Shown one piece after another: positions 53,091 to 62,285 of a DNA stretch of 64,000 nucleotides; positions within the stretch are counted from its first letter, which is position 1; each line of letters opens with the position of its first letter. The position numbers and the translations under genes were made by a program. The stretch spans positions 2,542,001 to 2,606,000 of the forward strand of contig NZ_CP152342.1 of the NCBI RefSeq assembly GCF_045291395.1. Reading direction: 5' to 3'. The notes beneath the pieces are model-generated. The model was given only the letters and a program-made list of their open reading frames with translations. It was not told where the DNA came from and ran no database searches. This DNA comes from MR-S7 sp000400995 (GTDB taxonomy: Bacteria > Pseudomonadota > Gammaproteobacteria > Burkholderiales > Burkholderiaceae_C).

Positions 53091-54866
53091 ATGGCACGGA
53101 CCCTGGAACAACTCAATGCGGCGGACACCGCCGCCGCCATGCAACTGCTGGACGGCCTCTACGAGCATTCGCCCTGGATCGCCGAGGCCGCGCTGGCGCA
53201 GCGCCCGTTCCGCTCGCTCGCCCACCTCAAGCACGCGATGGTGCAGGTGCTGGCCGAGGCGCCTACGGCGCGGCAGCTGGGCCTGATCCGCGCCCACCCG
53301 GAACTGGCGGGCAAGGCCATGGTGGCGAAGACGCTCACGGCCGAATCCACCAACGAGCAGAACAAGGCCGGCCTGACGCAGTGCACGCCCGAGGAGTTCG
53401 CGCGCATCCAGCAGCTCAACCAGGAGTACAACGCGCGCTTCGGCTTTCCCTTCATCCTCGCGGTGCGCGGCCCGCGCGGCACGGGGCTCGCCAAGCAGGA
53501 AATCATCGACACCTTCGCGCGGCGCCTGCAGAACCATCCCGACTTCGAGCGCGCCGAGGCGCTGCGCAACATCCACCGCATCGCGGAGATCCGCCTGAAC
53601 GACAAGTTCGGCTACGAGCCCGCACTGGGCAACGACGTGTGGGACTGGCAGGAGAAGCTCAGCGCACACACCGATCCCGGCTACGCCGAGCTGGGCCAGC
53701 TCACCGTCACCTACCTCACCGACGCGCACCGCGCCTGCGCCCAGCGCATCAGCCACTGGATGCGCGACTGCGGCTTCGACGAGGTGGAGATCGACGCGGT
53801 GGGCAACGTGGTGGGCCGCTACAAGCCCGCGGCTGGGGGCGGCAAGTACCTGATGACCGGCAGCCACTACGACACCGTGCGCAACGGCGGCAAGTACGAC
53901 GGGCGCCTGGGCATCTTCGTGCCCATGGCCTGCGTGCGCGAGCTGCACCGCCAGGGCAGGCGCCTGCCCTTCGGCATCGAGGTCATCGCGTTCGCGGAGG
54001 AGGAAGGCCAGCGCTACAAGGCCACCTTCCTCGGCTCGGGCGCCCTCATCGGCGACTTCAAGACCGCATGGCTGGACCAGAAGGACCAGGACGGCATCAC
54101 CATGCGCGAGGCCATGGAGCATGCGGGCCTGTGCATCGCCGACATTCCCAAGCTGCGGCGCGACGCGGCCCGCTACCTCGGCTTCATCGAGGTGCACATC
54201 GAGCAGGGGCCGGTGCTCAACGAGCTGGACATCCCGCTGGGCGTGGTCACCTCCATCAACGGCGGCGTGCGCTACGTGTGCGAGATGACCGGCATGGCCA
54301 GCCACGCCGGCACCACGCCCATGGACCGCCGCCGCGACGCCGCCCTGGGCGTGGCCGAGCTGGCGCTGTTCATGGAGCAGCGCGCCGCACGCGACGGCGA
54401 CAGCGTGGCCACCATCGGCATGCTGCAGGTGCCCAATGGCTCCATCAACGTGGTGCCGGGCAAATGCCTGTTCAGCATGGACATGCGCGCGCCCACCGAC
54501 CCGCAGCGCGACGCCATGGTGGCCGACGTGCTCGCCAAGCTCGATGAAATCGCCCAGCGCCGCGGCCTGCAGTACAAGACCGAGCTGGCGATGAAGGCTG
54601 CCGCCGCGCCCAGCGCACCCGCGTGGCAAAAGCGCTGGGAAGCCGCCGTCGACGCGCTGGGCGTGCCGCTCTACCGCATGCCCAGCGGCGCCGGCCACGA
54701 CGCGATGAAGCTGCACGAGGTCATGCCCCAGGCCATGCTGTTCGTGCGCGGCCTCAACGCCGGCATCAGCCACAACCCGCTGGAATCCACCACCGCCGAC
54801 GACATGCAGCTGGCCGTCGATGCGTTCTCCCACGTCCTCCACCAACTCGCCACGGAAACCGTATGA
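53091..54866 (+). CDS. Bifunctional OHCU decarboxylase / allantoate amidohydrolase (UraD-AllC fusion)
   Basis: 591 residues. Residues 1-165 are an OHCU decarboxylase: FRSLAHLKHAMVQVL, the signature RAHPELAGK, STNEQNKAGLTQCTPEEF and FPFILAVRG. Residues about 185-591 are an M20-type amidohydrolase: TGSHYDTVRNGGKYDGRLG (metal His/Asp), FAEEEGQRYKATFLGS, EVHIEQGPVLNEL, GMASHAGTTPMDRRRDA and SGAGHDAMKL. UraD turns OHCU (from HiuH) into S-allantoin and AllC turns allantoate (from PuuE) into ureidoglycolate, so the fusion covers the steps either side of PuuE. The start has AGGAG. It overlaps the next gene by 4 bp. Confidence 0.92.
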   Translation: MARTLEQLNAADTAAAMQLLDGLYEHSPWIAEAALAQRPFRSLAHLKHAMVQVLAEAPTARQLGLIRAHPELAGKAMVAKTLTAESTNEQNKAGLTQCTPEEFARIQQLNQEYNARFGFPFILAVRGPRGTGLAKQEIIDTFARRLQNHPDFERAEALRNIHRIAEIRLNDKFGYEPALGNDVWDWQEKLSAHTDPGYAELGQLTVTYLTDAHRACAQRISHWMRDCGFDEVEIDAVGNVVGRYKPAAGGGKYLMTGSHYDTVRNGGKYDGRLGIFVPMACVRELHRQGRRLPFGIEVIAFAEEEGQRYKATFLGSGALIGDFKTAWLDQKDQDGITMREAMEHAGLCIADIPKLRRDAARYLGFIEVHIEQGPVLNELDIPLGVVTSINGGVRYVCEMTGMASHAGTTPMDRRRDAALGVAELALFMEQRAARDGDSVATIGMLQVPNGSINVVPGKCLFSMDMRAPTDPQRDAMVADVLAKLDEIAQRRGLQYKTELAMKAAAAPSAPAWQKRWEAAVDALGVPLYRMPSGAGHDAMKLHEVMPQAMLFVRGLNAGISHNPLESTTADDMQLAVDAFSHVLHQLATETV

Positions 54867-56095
54867 GCAGCACCCCCTACGAACAACTCGACGCCTGGAT
54901 CGACCAGCACTTCGACGAAGAGGTGCGGTTCCTGCAAGCCCTGGTGCGCGTGCCCACCGACACGCCGCCGGGCAACAACGCGCCGCATGCCGAGCGCACG
55001 GCCGAGCTGATCGGCGCCTTCGGCTTCGAGGCCGAGAAGCACCCCGTGCCCGCCCAGGAGGTGAAGGACTACGGCATGGAGTCCATCACCAACCTGATCG
55101 TGCGCCGCCCGTATGGCGACGGCGGCCGCACCATCGCCCTCAACGCCCACGGCGACGTGGTGCCGCCCGGCGAGGGCTGGAGCAAGGACCCCTACGGCGC
55201 CGAGATCGAGAGCGGCCAGCTCTACGGCCGCGCCGCCGCGGTGAGCAAGAGCGATTTCGCCTCCTTCACCTTCGCCGTGCGCGCGCTCGAAGCCGTGGCC
55301 CGGCCCGCCAAGGGCGCGGTGGAACTGCACTTCACCTACGACGAGGAATTCGGCGGCGAACTCGGCCCCGGCTGGCTGCTGAAGAACGGCCTGACGAAGC
55401 CCGACCTGATGATCGCCGCGGGCTTCAGCTACGAGGTGGTCACGGCCCACAACGGCTGCCTGCAAATGGAAGTGACCGTGCACGGCAAGATGGCCCACGC
55501 CGCCGTGCCCGACACGGGCGTGGACGCGCTGCAAGGCGCGGTGAAGATCCTGGGTGCGCTCTATGCGCAGAACACGCTCTACAAGCAGGTCACGTCCAAG
55601 GTCGCGGGCATCAAGCACCCCTACCTCAACGTGGGCCGCATCGAGGGCGGCACCAATACCAACGTGGTGCCCGGCAAGGTGGTGCTCAAGCTCGACCGCC
55701 GCATGATCCCCGAGGAGAACCCCGCCGAGGTGGAGGCCGACATCCGCCGCGTGATCGCCGAGGCCGCGGCCGCCTGCCCGGGCATCACGGTGGAGATCAA
55801 GCGCCTGCTGCTCGCCAACAGCATGAAGCCGCTGCCCGGCAACGCACCGCTGGTCACGGCCCTGCAAAAGCACGGCGAAGCGCTGTTCGGCCAACCCGTG
55901 CCCGCCATGGGCACGCCGCTCTACACCGACGTGCGCCTGTACGTGGAGCGCGGCATTCCCGGCGTGATCTATGGCGCGGGCCCGCGCACGGTGCTCGAAT
56001 CGCACGCCAAGCGCGCCGACGAGCGGCTCGACCTGGAAGACCTGCGCCGCGCGACCAAGGTGGTGGCGCGCAGCCTGGCGGACCTGCTGGCCTGA
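54863..56095 (+). CDS. M20-family metallohydrolase (ArgE/DapE/ACY1-like)
   Basis: 410 residues, start overlapping the fusion gene stop (ATGA). Zinc-site motifs ALNAHGDVVPPGEGW (His/Asp), GRAAAVSKSDFA, TYDEEFGGELGPGW (Glu pair) and ESHAKRADERLDLEDL (His), with a dimerisation domain containing HGKMAHAAVPDTGVDAL. Sequence says amidase or deacylase. Translational coupling to the allantoate step suggests it acts on a purine-derived ureido compound; ureidoglycolate is an attractive candidate because no ureidoglycolate lyase is in the window, but this is inference. A terminator follows. Confidence 0.82.
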   Translation: MSSTPYEQLDAWIDQHFDEEVRFLQALVRVPTDTPPGNNAPHAERTAELIGAFGFEAEKHPVPAQEVKDYGMESITNLIVRRPYGDGGRTIALNAHGDVVPPGEGWSKDPYGAEIESGQLYGRAAAVSKSDFASFTFAVRALEAVARPAKGAVELHFTYDEEFGGELGPGWLLKNGLTKPDLMIAAGFSYEVVTAHNGCLQMEVTVHGKMAHAAVPDTGVDALQGAVKILGALYAQNTLYKQVTSKVAGIKHPYLNVGRIEGGTNTNVVPGKVVLKLDRRMIPEENPAEVEADIRRVIAEAAAACPGITVEIKRLLLANSMKPLPGNAPLVTALQKHGEALFGQPVPAMGTPLYTDVRLYVERGIPGVIYGAGPRTVLESHAKRADERLDLEDLRRATKVVARSLADLLA

Positions 56096-56124
56096 CGGCG
56101 CGCCGCGCTCCCATCCCCTTTGCG

Positions 56125-56148
56125 AACCCGGCCTGGCGCCGGGTTTTT
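56125..56148 (+). terminator. Intrinsic terminator after the M20 hydrolase
   Basis: AACCCGGC (56125-56132), loop CTGGC, GCCGGGTT (56138-56145) and a run of five T (56144-56148). This ends the GntR-puuE-fusion-M20 transcript before the permease promoter. Confidence 0.85.
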
Positions 56149-56201
56149 CATATCCCGGCAATCCCACCAAGGGTTCGTCCCTAGCAGTCTTTTCCCTGGT
56201 T

Positions 56202-56217
56202 TGTATACACTTTTTGT
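56202..56217 (+). promoter_or_regulatory. Candidate purine-regulon operator, permease promoter
   Basis: Reads TGTATACACTTTTTGT, a full match to TGTATACANTTTYTGT. It lies 31 bp before the permease ATG, downstream of the terminator, so it probably controls the permease alone. Confidence 0.65.
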
Positions 56218-56248
56218 ATGGATCGTTGTGCGCAATAAAGGAAGACCC

Positions 56249-57736
56249 ATGACCGCGAATGTTCATCCCGTCGACGAGAAACTGCCCTGGGCGCGTGCCA
56301 CCACGCTGGGGCTGCAGCATGTGCTGGTCATGTATGCGGGCGCGGTGGCCGTGCCCCTCATCGTGGGGCGGGCGCTGAACCTGCCGCCCGACCAGGTGGC
56401 GCACCTGATCTCGGCCGACCTGTTCGTCTGCGGCCTGGTCACGCTGATCCAGGCCTGGGGCGCCACGAAGTGGTTCGGCATCAAGCTGCCGGTGATGATG
56501 GGCGTGACCTTCGCCGCCGTGGCGCCGATGATCTCCATGGCCCAGGCCACGGGCGGGCAGGCGGGCGCGGGGATGATCTTCGGCGCGGTGATCGGGGCGG
56601 GCGTGATATCGATGCTCATCGCCCCGGTCATCAGCGGCCTGCTGCGCTTCTTCCCGCCGGTGGTCACGGGCACCATCATCGCGGTGATCGGCATCAGCCT
56701 GATGCGCGTGGGCATCAACTGGATCTTCGGCAACCCCGTGGGCCCCACGGCCCCGGCCGTGCCCAACCCGGAACACCTGAAGTGGCTGGCCGAGGCCCAG
56801 TCCGCCGCCGGCGCGCCGGGCTCGTCGCTGCCGCCGGTGCCCAAGGGCCTCGCGGTGGTGCCCACCATGCCCAACCCCAAGTACGCCGACCTGACCGGCG
56901 TGGGCATCTCGGGCGTGGTGCTGCTCACCATCCTGATGGTGGCGCGCTTCGGCAAGGGCTTCTGGGCCAACATCTCGGTGCTGCTGGGCATCATCGTGGG
57001 CGGCGTGGTCACGGCGGCCATGGGCCTCATGGACTTCCACAAGGTGGCGCAGGCCCAGTGGTTCGACGTGGTGCTGCCCTTCGAGATCGCCTACCCGGTG
57101 TTCGACCCCATCCTGATCCTGACCATGACGCTGGTGATGATCGTGGTGATGATCGAATCGACCGGCATGTTCCTCGCGCTGGGCGAGATGACCGACCGCG
57201 AGATCTCCCGCGACGACCTCACGCGCGGGCTGCGCACCGACGGGCTGGGCACGCTGATCGGCGGCATCTTCAACACCTTCCCCTACACCAGCTTCTCGCA
57301 GAACGTGGGCCTGGTGGCCGTCACCGGCGTCAAGAGCCGCTGGGTGTGCGTGGCGGGCGGCTTCATCCTTGTCATCCTGGGCGTGTTGCCCAAGATGGCG
57401 GCGCTGATCGAGTCGCTGCCCACCGTGGTGCTGGGCGGCGCGGGGCTGGTGATGTTCGGCATGGTGGCTGCCACGGGCATCCGCATCCTGTCGAACGTGG
57501 ACTTCCAGAAGAACCGCAACAACGCGATGATCGTGGCCGTTTCCATCGGCGTGGGCATGATCCCGCTGATCGCGCCCAACTTCCGCCAGTGGATGCCCCA
57601 TTCCATCCATCCGCTGATCGAATCCGGTATCCTGCTGGCCTCGATCACCGCCGTGGTCCTGAACATCTTCTTCAATGGCGCCAGCCGCGACACCTCTGCG
57701 GCCGTGAACGCCGCCCGGCAGGCCGACGCCCACTGA
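56249..57736 (+). CDS. NCS2-family purine (urate/xanthine) permease
   Basis: 495 residues from the ATG at 56249, 12-14 membrane segments. NCS2/NAT hallmarks: LGLQHVLVMYAGAVAVPLIVG in helix 1, LPVMMGVTFAAVAPM in helix 3, the region around GEMTDREISRDDLTRGLRTDG, and the signature FSQNVGLVAVTGVKSRWV. NCS2 proteins are H+ or Na+ symporters for uracil, xanthine or urate. The purine genes upstream and a purine-type operator in front point to urate or xanthine uptake. Its own promoter follows the terminator at 56125. Confidence 0.92.
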   Translation: MTANVHPVDEKLPWARATTLGLQHVLVMYAGAVAVPLIVGRALNLPPDQVAHLISADLFVCGLVTLIQAWGATKWFGIKLPVMMGVTFAAVAPMISMAQATGGQAGAGMIFGAVIGAGVISMLIAPVISGLLRFFPPVVTGTIIAVIGISLMRVGINWIFGNPVGPTAPAVPNPEHLKWLAEAQSAAGAPGSSLPPVPKGLAVVPTMPNPKYADLTGVGISGVVLLTILMVARFGKGFWANISVLLGIIVGGVVTAAMGLMDFHKVAQAQWFDVVLPFEIAYPVFDPILILTMTLVMIVVMIESTGMFLALGEMTDREISRDDLTRGLRTDGLGTLIGGIFNTFPYTSFSQNVGLVAVTGVKSRWVCVAGGFILVILGVLPKMAALIESLPTVVLGGAGLVMFGMVAATGIRILSNVDFQKNRNNAMIVAVSIGVGMIPLIAPNFRQWMPHSIHPLIESGILLASITAVVLNIFFNGASRDTSAAVNAARQADAH

Positions 57737-57775
57737 TCGCCGGCCCTGCCCAGGCCTTCCACCCGAAGGCCCACG

Positions 57776-57810
57776 CGCCCCGCGTGTCCACCTGGCACCG
57801 GGGCGTTTTT
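57776..57810 (+). terminator. Probable intrinsic terminator after the purine permease
   Basis: CGCCCC (57776-57781) pairs with GGGGCG (57800-57805), followed by five T (57806-57810); the 18-base loop can partly pair itself (ACGCG..CGCGT). Moderate stem, good T-run. The rest of the 165-bp gap before maeB shows no other clear feature. Confidence 0.65.
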
Positions 57811-57901
57811 GTCCTCGTAAATCCGTAGATCCCGGCGGCGCCCATCGCCGTCAGCATGCAGTAAGCTTGTTTTCGCCTTACTTCCTTCGATCGCAACTCC
57901 C

Positions 57902-60208
57902 ATGACCCAGAACCTGTCCGCCGCCGAAGCCGCGCTGCGCGAAGCCGCGCTTGAATACCACCGCAACCCGAGCAAGGGCAAGATCTCCGTCACTCCGACC
58001 AAGCCCCTGTCGAACCAGCGCGATCTCTCCCTGGCCTACTCCCCCGGCGTGGCCTACCCCTGCCTGGACATCCAGGCCAACCCGCAGCTCGCCGCCGACT
58101 ACACCTCGCGCGGCAACCTCGTGGGCGTCATCACCAACGGCACGGCCGTGCTCGGCCTGGGCGACATCGGCCCGCTGGCCGGCAAGCCGGTGATGGAAGG
58201 CAAGGGGTGCCTCTTCAAGAAATTCGCGGGCGTGGACGTGTTCGACATCGAACTCGACGCGCGCGACCCCGACAAGATCATCGAGATCGTCGCCGCGCTG
58301 GAGCCCACGCTGGGCGGCATCAACCTCGAGGACATCAAGGCGCCCGAGTGCTTCTACATCGAGCGCGAGCTGTCCAAGCGCATGAACATCCCCGTGTTCC
58401 ATGACGACCAGCACGGCACGGCCATCATCTCCAGCGCCGCGCTCATCAACGGCCTGGAGCTCGTGGGCAAGGACATCGCCAACGTCAAGATCGCCGTCTC
58501 GGGCGCGGGCGCGGCGGCCATCGCCTGCGTGGACGTGATGGTGGGGCTGGGAGTCAAGCGCGAGCACATCTTCATGGTCGACTCCAAGGGCGTGATCCAC
58601 ACCGGCCGCGACAACCTCGACGAATCCAAGGCCCGCTACGCCCAGAAGACCGACGCGCGCACGCTGGCCGACGTGGTGGCGGGCGCCGACGTGTTCCTGG
58701 GCTGCTCCGCCCCCGGCGTGCTCACGGCCGAGATGGTCAAGACGATGGCGGACAAGCCCATCATCCTGGCGCTGGCCAACCCCGAGCCCGAGATCCGCCC
58801 CGAACTGGCCCAGGCCGTGCGGCCCGACTGCATCATCGCCACCGGCCGCTCGGACTACCCGAACCAGGTCAACAACGTCCTGTGCTTCCCCTACATCTTC
58901 CGCGGCGCGCTGGACTGCGGCGCCACCAAGATCACCGAGGCCATGAAGCTCGCCTGCGTGCGCCAGATCGCCGCGCTCGCCAAGGAGAACGTGAGCGAAG
59001 AGGTGGCCAACGCCTACGCGGGCAAGGAACTCACCTTCGGCCCCGACTACCTGATCCCCACGCCGTTCGACTCGCGCCTGATCCTCAAGATCGCGCCCGC
59101 CGTGGCCCAGGCTGCCGTCGAGTCGGGCGTGGCCACGCGCCCCATCGAGGACATGGAGGCGTACAAGGAGCAGCTCTCGCGCTTCGTGTTCCAGACCGGC
59201 ATCCTCATGCGCCCCGTGATGGGCGCGGCCAAGGCCGTGCCCGACGAGCACAAGCGCGTGGCCTACGCCGACGGCGAGGACGAGCGCGCGCTGCGCGCCG
59301 CGCAGTTCGCCATCGACGACCGCATTGCAAAGCCCATCCTCATCGGCCGCCCGGCGGTGATCGCCGCCCGCATCGCCAAGGCCGGCCTGCGCATGCAGCC
59401 GGGCAAGGACGTGGAGATCTGCGACCCTGCCGACGACCCGCGCTTCCGCCAGTACTGGGAGCACTACCACCAGCTCATGAAGCGCGACGGCGTCACGCCC
59501 GAGGTGGCCAAGGCCGCCGTGCGCCGCTCCAATACCATCATCGCCGCGCTGATGGTCCAGCTCGGCGACGCCGACGGCATGATCTGCGGCCTGGTGGGCA
59601 CCTACGAGACGCACCTGGAGCGCATCCACAACATCCTGGGCCATGCGCCCGACGCGCCGCACTACGCCGCGCTGAACGCGCTCATGACCAACAACGGCCC
59701 GCTGTTCATCGCCGACACCTACGTCAACGAAGACCCCACGGCCGAGCAGCTCGCCGACATCGCCTGGATGTCCGCGCAGGAGGTGCAGCGCTTCGGCATC
59801 CCGCCCAAGGTGGCTTTTCTCTCGCACTCCAGCTACGGCTCGTCCAAGCGCGCCTCTGCCAGGAAGATGCGCGCGGCGCGCGACCTGTTCGTGGCCCGCC
59901 ACCCCGAGATCGAATGCGACGGCGAGCTGCACGGCGACGCCGCGCTGGAGCCCAAGATCCGCAACACCTACCTGCAGGATTCGACGCTCACCGGCTCGGC
60001 CAACCTGCTGATCTGCCCGAACATCGATTCGGCCAACATCCTCTACAACGTGCTCAAGACCACGACCAGCGGCGGCGTGACCGTGGGCCCCATCCTCATG
60101 GGCACCGCCGCCGCGGCCTACATCCTCACGCCCGCCGCCACCGTGCGCCGCGTGCTCAACATGACGGCGCTGGCGGTGGCCAGCAGCGCCGCGCGCCGCA
60201 ACCGCTGA
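57902..60208 (+). CDS. maeB: NADP-dependent malic enzyme with C-terminal phosphotransacetylase-like domain
   Basis: 768 residues. Malic enzyme half (about 1-430): AYSPGVAYPCLDI, NGTAVLGLGDIGPLAGKPVMEGK, the metal and catalytic segment FHDDQHGTAIISSAALINGL, the nucleotide motif SGAGAAAIACVDVMVGLG and LALANPEPEI. The C-terminal half (about 440-768) is phosphate acetyl/butyryltransferase-like (DADGMICGLVGTYETHL, NLLICPNIDSANI...), non-catalytic but regulatory in known MaeB. It decarboxylates malate to pyruvate and supplies NADPH. Strong terminator downstream. Confidence 0.95.
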   Translation: MTQNLSAAEAALREAALEYHRNPSKGKISVTPTKPLSNQRDLSLAYSPGVAYPCLDIQANPQLAADYTSRGNLVGVITNGTAVLGLGDIGPLAGKPVMEGKGCLFKKFAGVDVFDIELDARDPDKIIEIVAALEPTLGGINLEDIKAPECFYIERELSKRMNIPVFHDDQHGTAIISSAALINGLELVGKDIANVKIAVSGAGAAAIACVDVMVGLGVKREHIFMVDSKGVIHTGRDNLDESKARYAQKTDARTLADVVAGADVFLGCSAPGVLTAEMVKTMADKPIILALANPEPEIRPELAQAVRPDCIIATGRSDYPNQVNNVLCFPYIFRGALDCGATKITEAMKLACVRQIAALAKENVSEEVANAYAGKELTFGPDYLIPTPFDSRLILKIAPAVAQAAVESGVATRPIEDMEAYKEQLSRFVFQTGILMRPVMGAAKAVPDEHKRVAYADGEDERALRAAQFAIDDRIAKPILIGRPAVIAARIAKAGLRMQPGKDVEICDPADDPRFRQYWEHYHQLMKRDGVTPEVAKAAVRRSNTIIAALMVQLGDADGMICGLVGTYETHLERIHNILGHAPDAPHYAALNALMTNNGPLFIADTYVNEDPTAEQLADIAWMSAQEVQRFGIPPKVAFLSHSSYGSSKRASARKMRAARDLFVARHPEIECDGELHGDAALEPKIRNTYLQDSTLTGSANLLICPNIDSANILYNVLKTTTSGGVTVGPILMGTAAAAYILTPAATVRRVLNMTALAVASSAARRNR

Positions 60209-60230
60209 AGCCGCGCGCCTCGCGCTGCCT

Positions 60231-60265
60231 AGCCCATGTACCCGCCCGGGTGCATGGGCTTTTTT
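60231..60265 (+). terminator. Intrinsic terminator after maeB
   Basis: AGCCCATG (60231-60238) pairs with CATGGGCT (60253-60260), with ACCCG/CGGGT extending the stem inside, followed by a T run (60260-60265). Confidence 0.88.
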
Positions 60266-60365
60266 CATTCCGCACCCGCACCGTCTTGGTGCACCCTGCT
60301 CTGTTCCGGGCTGGCATCGTTCTTGCGCAACTCACTGCGTCATATCCCTGAAGCGAGAACGATCC

Positions 60366-61391
60366 ATGCACACCCGACGCACCCTCCTGACCACCGCCGC
60401 GCTGCTGCTCGCGGCCACGAGCGCCCAGGCCGCCGACACGCCGCTCAAGTTCCAGCTCGACTGGCGCTTCGAGGGCCCCTCGGCCCTGTTCGTGCAGCCC
60501 GCCGCCAAGGGCTATTTCAAGCAGCAGGGGCTGGATGTGACGGTGGACGCGGGCAACGGCTCGGGCGGCGCGGTGCAGCGCGTGGCCTCGGGCGCCTACG
60601 ACATGGGCTTCGCCGACATGGCCGCGCTCATGGAATTCCACGCCAACAACCCCACCGCGCCCACCAAGCCCGTGGCCGTGATGGTGGTCTACAACAACAC
60701 GCCCGCGGCGGTGATGGCGCTGAAGAAAAGCGGCATCAAGTCCCCCTCCGACCTGAGCGGCAGGAAGATGGGCGCGCCCGTCTTCGATGCGGGCCGCAAG
60801 GCCTTCCCCATCTTCGCCAAGGCCAACAAGATCGAGAACGCGACCTGGACCGCCATGGACCCGCCCCTGCGCGAGACCATGCTGGTGCGCGGCGACATCG
60901 ACGCCATCACCGGCTTCACCTTCACCAGCCTGCTGAACCTGGAGGCGCGCGGCGCCAAGGCCAGCGACGTGGTGGTGATGCAGTACGCCGACCATGGCGT
61001 GAAGCACTACGGCAACGTGATCATCGCGGCACCGAAACTCCTCAAGGAGAACCCCGAGGCAGTCAGGAAATTCCTCGCCGCCTTCACCCAGGGGGCCAGG
61101 GAGGTCGTGGCCAGGCCCGCCGACGCCATCCAGTACGTGAAGGCGCGCGATGGCATCGCCAACACGCAGCTCGAAACGCGCCGCCTGCAACTCGCCATCG
61201 ACACCGTGGTCAACAGCCCCGACGCGCGCCGCGAGGGCTTCGGCCGGCTCGATGCCTCGCGCCTGGCACTCATGGCCTCGGAAGTCTCCGACGCCTACGG
61301 CACCAAGACCCGCGTGGATGCGAACGCGGTGTGGAACGGCAGCTTCCTGCCACCCGCCGCCGCGCTGGACGCGGTGCTGCCCAAGAAGTGA
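60366..61391 (+). CDS. ABC transporter substrate-binding protein, NMT1/THI5-like
   Basis: 341 residues with a signal peptide (RRTLLTTAALLLAATSAQA). The mature start LKFQLDWRFEGPSALFVQPAAKGYFKQQGLDVTVDAGNGSG is the NMT1/THI5 or SsuA-type binding-protein pattern; FADMAALMEF and PPLRETMLVRGDIDAITGF follow. Members bind pyrimidine precursors, nitrate, taurine or aromatic sulfonates; the ligand here is unknown. It is followed by the ATPase and permease of the same importer, with a type-1 repeat between. Confidence 0.88.
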   Translation: MHTRRTLLTTAALLLAATSAQAADTPLKFQLDWRFEGPSALFVQPAAKGYFKQQGLDVTVDAGNGSGGAVQRVASGAYDMGFADMAALMEFHANNPTAPTKPVAVMVVYNNTPAAVMALKKSGIKSPSDLSGRKMGAPVFDAGRKAFPIFAKANKIENATWTAMDPPLRETMLVRGDIDAITGFTFTSLLNLEARGAKASDVVVMQYADHGVKHYGNVIIAAPKLLKENPEAVRKFLAAFTQGAREVVARPADAIQYVKARDGIANTQLETRRLQLAIDTVVNSPDARREGFGRLDASRLALMASEVSDAYGTKTRVDANAVWNGSFLPPAAALDAVLPKK

Positions 61392-61400
61392 CGCTCTCCC

Positions 61401-61448
61401 TTTGATAGCTGCCAGCGCTTGTCAGACAAGCGCTGGATCCCGATTCGA
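61401..61448. repeat. Type-1 intergenic repeat (copy 11)
   Basis: TTTGATAGCTGCCAGCGCTTGtcagaCAAGCGCTGGATCCCGATT. The 10-bp arms CCAGCGCTTG/CAAGCGCTGG are perfect, as in copy 5. It lies between the binding-protein and ATPase genes and could reduce read-through, a common way to make more binding protein than transporter. Confidence 0.8.
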
Positions 61449-61454
61449 CCACAA

Positions 61455-62285
61455 ATGACCCTCACCACCGAAGACACTCCCTTCGTGGACTTCCGCGACG
61501 TCTGGCTCGCCTACAACGACGAACTGCGCGCAGCCAACCAGTTCGCCGTGGAGGCGATCGACCTGCAGGTGCGGCAAGGCGAATTCATCGCCATCGTCGG
61601 CCCCTCGGGCTGCGGCAAATCCACCTTCATGAAGCTCGCCACAGGGCTGCGCATGCCCTCGATGGGCCGCATCCGCATCGACGGGCAGCCCGTCACCGGG
61701 CCTTTGAAAATCTCCGGCATGGCCTTCCAGGCGCCATCGCTGCTGCCCTGGCGCAGCACGGTGGACAACGTGCTGCTGCCGCTGGAGATCGTCGAGCCGC
61801 ACCGCAGCCAGTTCAAGGCCCGCCGCAAGGAATACGAGGCGCGCGCCCGCGCGCTGCTCCAGAAAGTGGGCCTGGGCGGCTACGAGGACAAGTACCCCTG
61901 GCAACTCTCGGGCGGCATGCAGCAGCGTGCCAGCATCTGCCGCGCGCTGATCCACGAACCCAAGATGCTGCTGCTGGACGAACCCTTCGGCGCGCTGGAT
62001 GCGTTCACGCGCGAGGAACTCTGGTGCATCCTGCGCGACCTGCAGGCCGAGCAACGGTTCAACGTGATCCTCGTCACGCACGACCTGCGCGAGAGCGTGT
62101 TCCTGGCCGACACGGTCTACGTGATGAGCAAGAGCCCCGGCCGCTTCATCGTGCGCCGCGAGATCGCGCTGCCGCGCCCGCGCGACCTGGAGCTGACCTA
62201 CACCAAGGAATTCACCGACATCGTGCTGGAGCTGCGCGGCCACATCGGTGCCTTGAGAAAAACCGGCGGGGAGATCACGCAATGA
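61455..62285 (+). CDS. ABC transporter ATP-binding protein (SsuB/TauB-type)
   Basis: 276 residues from the ATG at 61455, just after the repeat; no strong ribosome binding site is visible. Walker A VGPSGCGKST (about residues 51-59), Q-loop MAFQAPSLLPW, signature LSGGMQQRASICRALIH, Walker B MLLLDEPFGALD and switch VTHDLRES. Closest in pattern to nitrate/taurine/sulfonate importer ATPases. It partners with the permease at 62282 and the NMT1-type receptor at 60366. Its stop overlaps the permease start (ATGA). Confidence 0.9.
   Translation: MTLTTEDTPFVDFRDVWLAYNDELRAANQFAVEAIDLQVRQGEFIAIVGPSGCGKSTFMKLATGLRMPSMGRIRIDGQPVTGPLKISGMAFQAPSLLPWRSTVDNVLLPLEIVEPHRSQFKARRKEYEARARALLQKVGLGGYEDKYPWQLSGGMQQRASICRALIHEPKMLLLDEPFGALDAFTREELWCILRDLQAEQRFNVILVTHDLRESVFLADTVYVMSKSPGRFIVRREIALPRPRDLELTYTKEFTDIVLELRGHIGALRKTGGEITQ

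Noticed and set aside
54671..57733. Minus-strand open frame of about 1000 codons opposite the M20 hydrolase and purine permease
   Set aside because: It covers genuine plus-strand genes and a terminator, and its translation is His/Asp/Gly-rich low complexity. A GC-bias artefact.
57878..60268. Long minus-strand open frame opposite maeB
   Set aside because: maeB is certain from its motifs; the antisense translation has no recognisable domain and biased composition.
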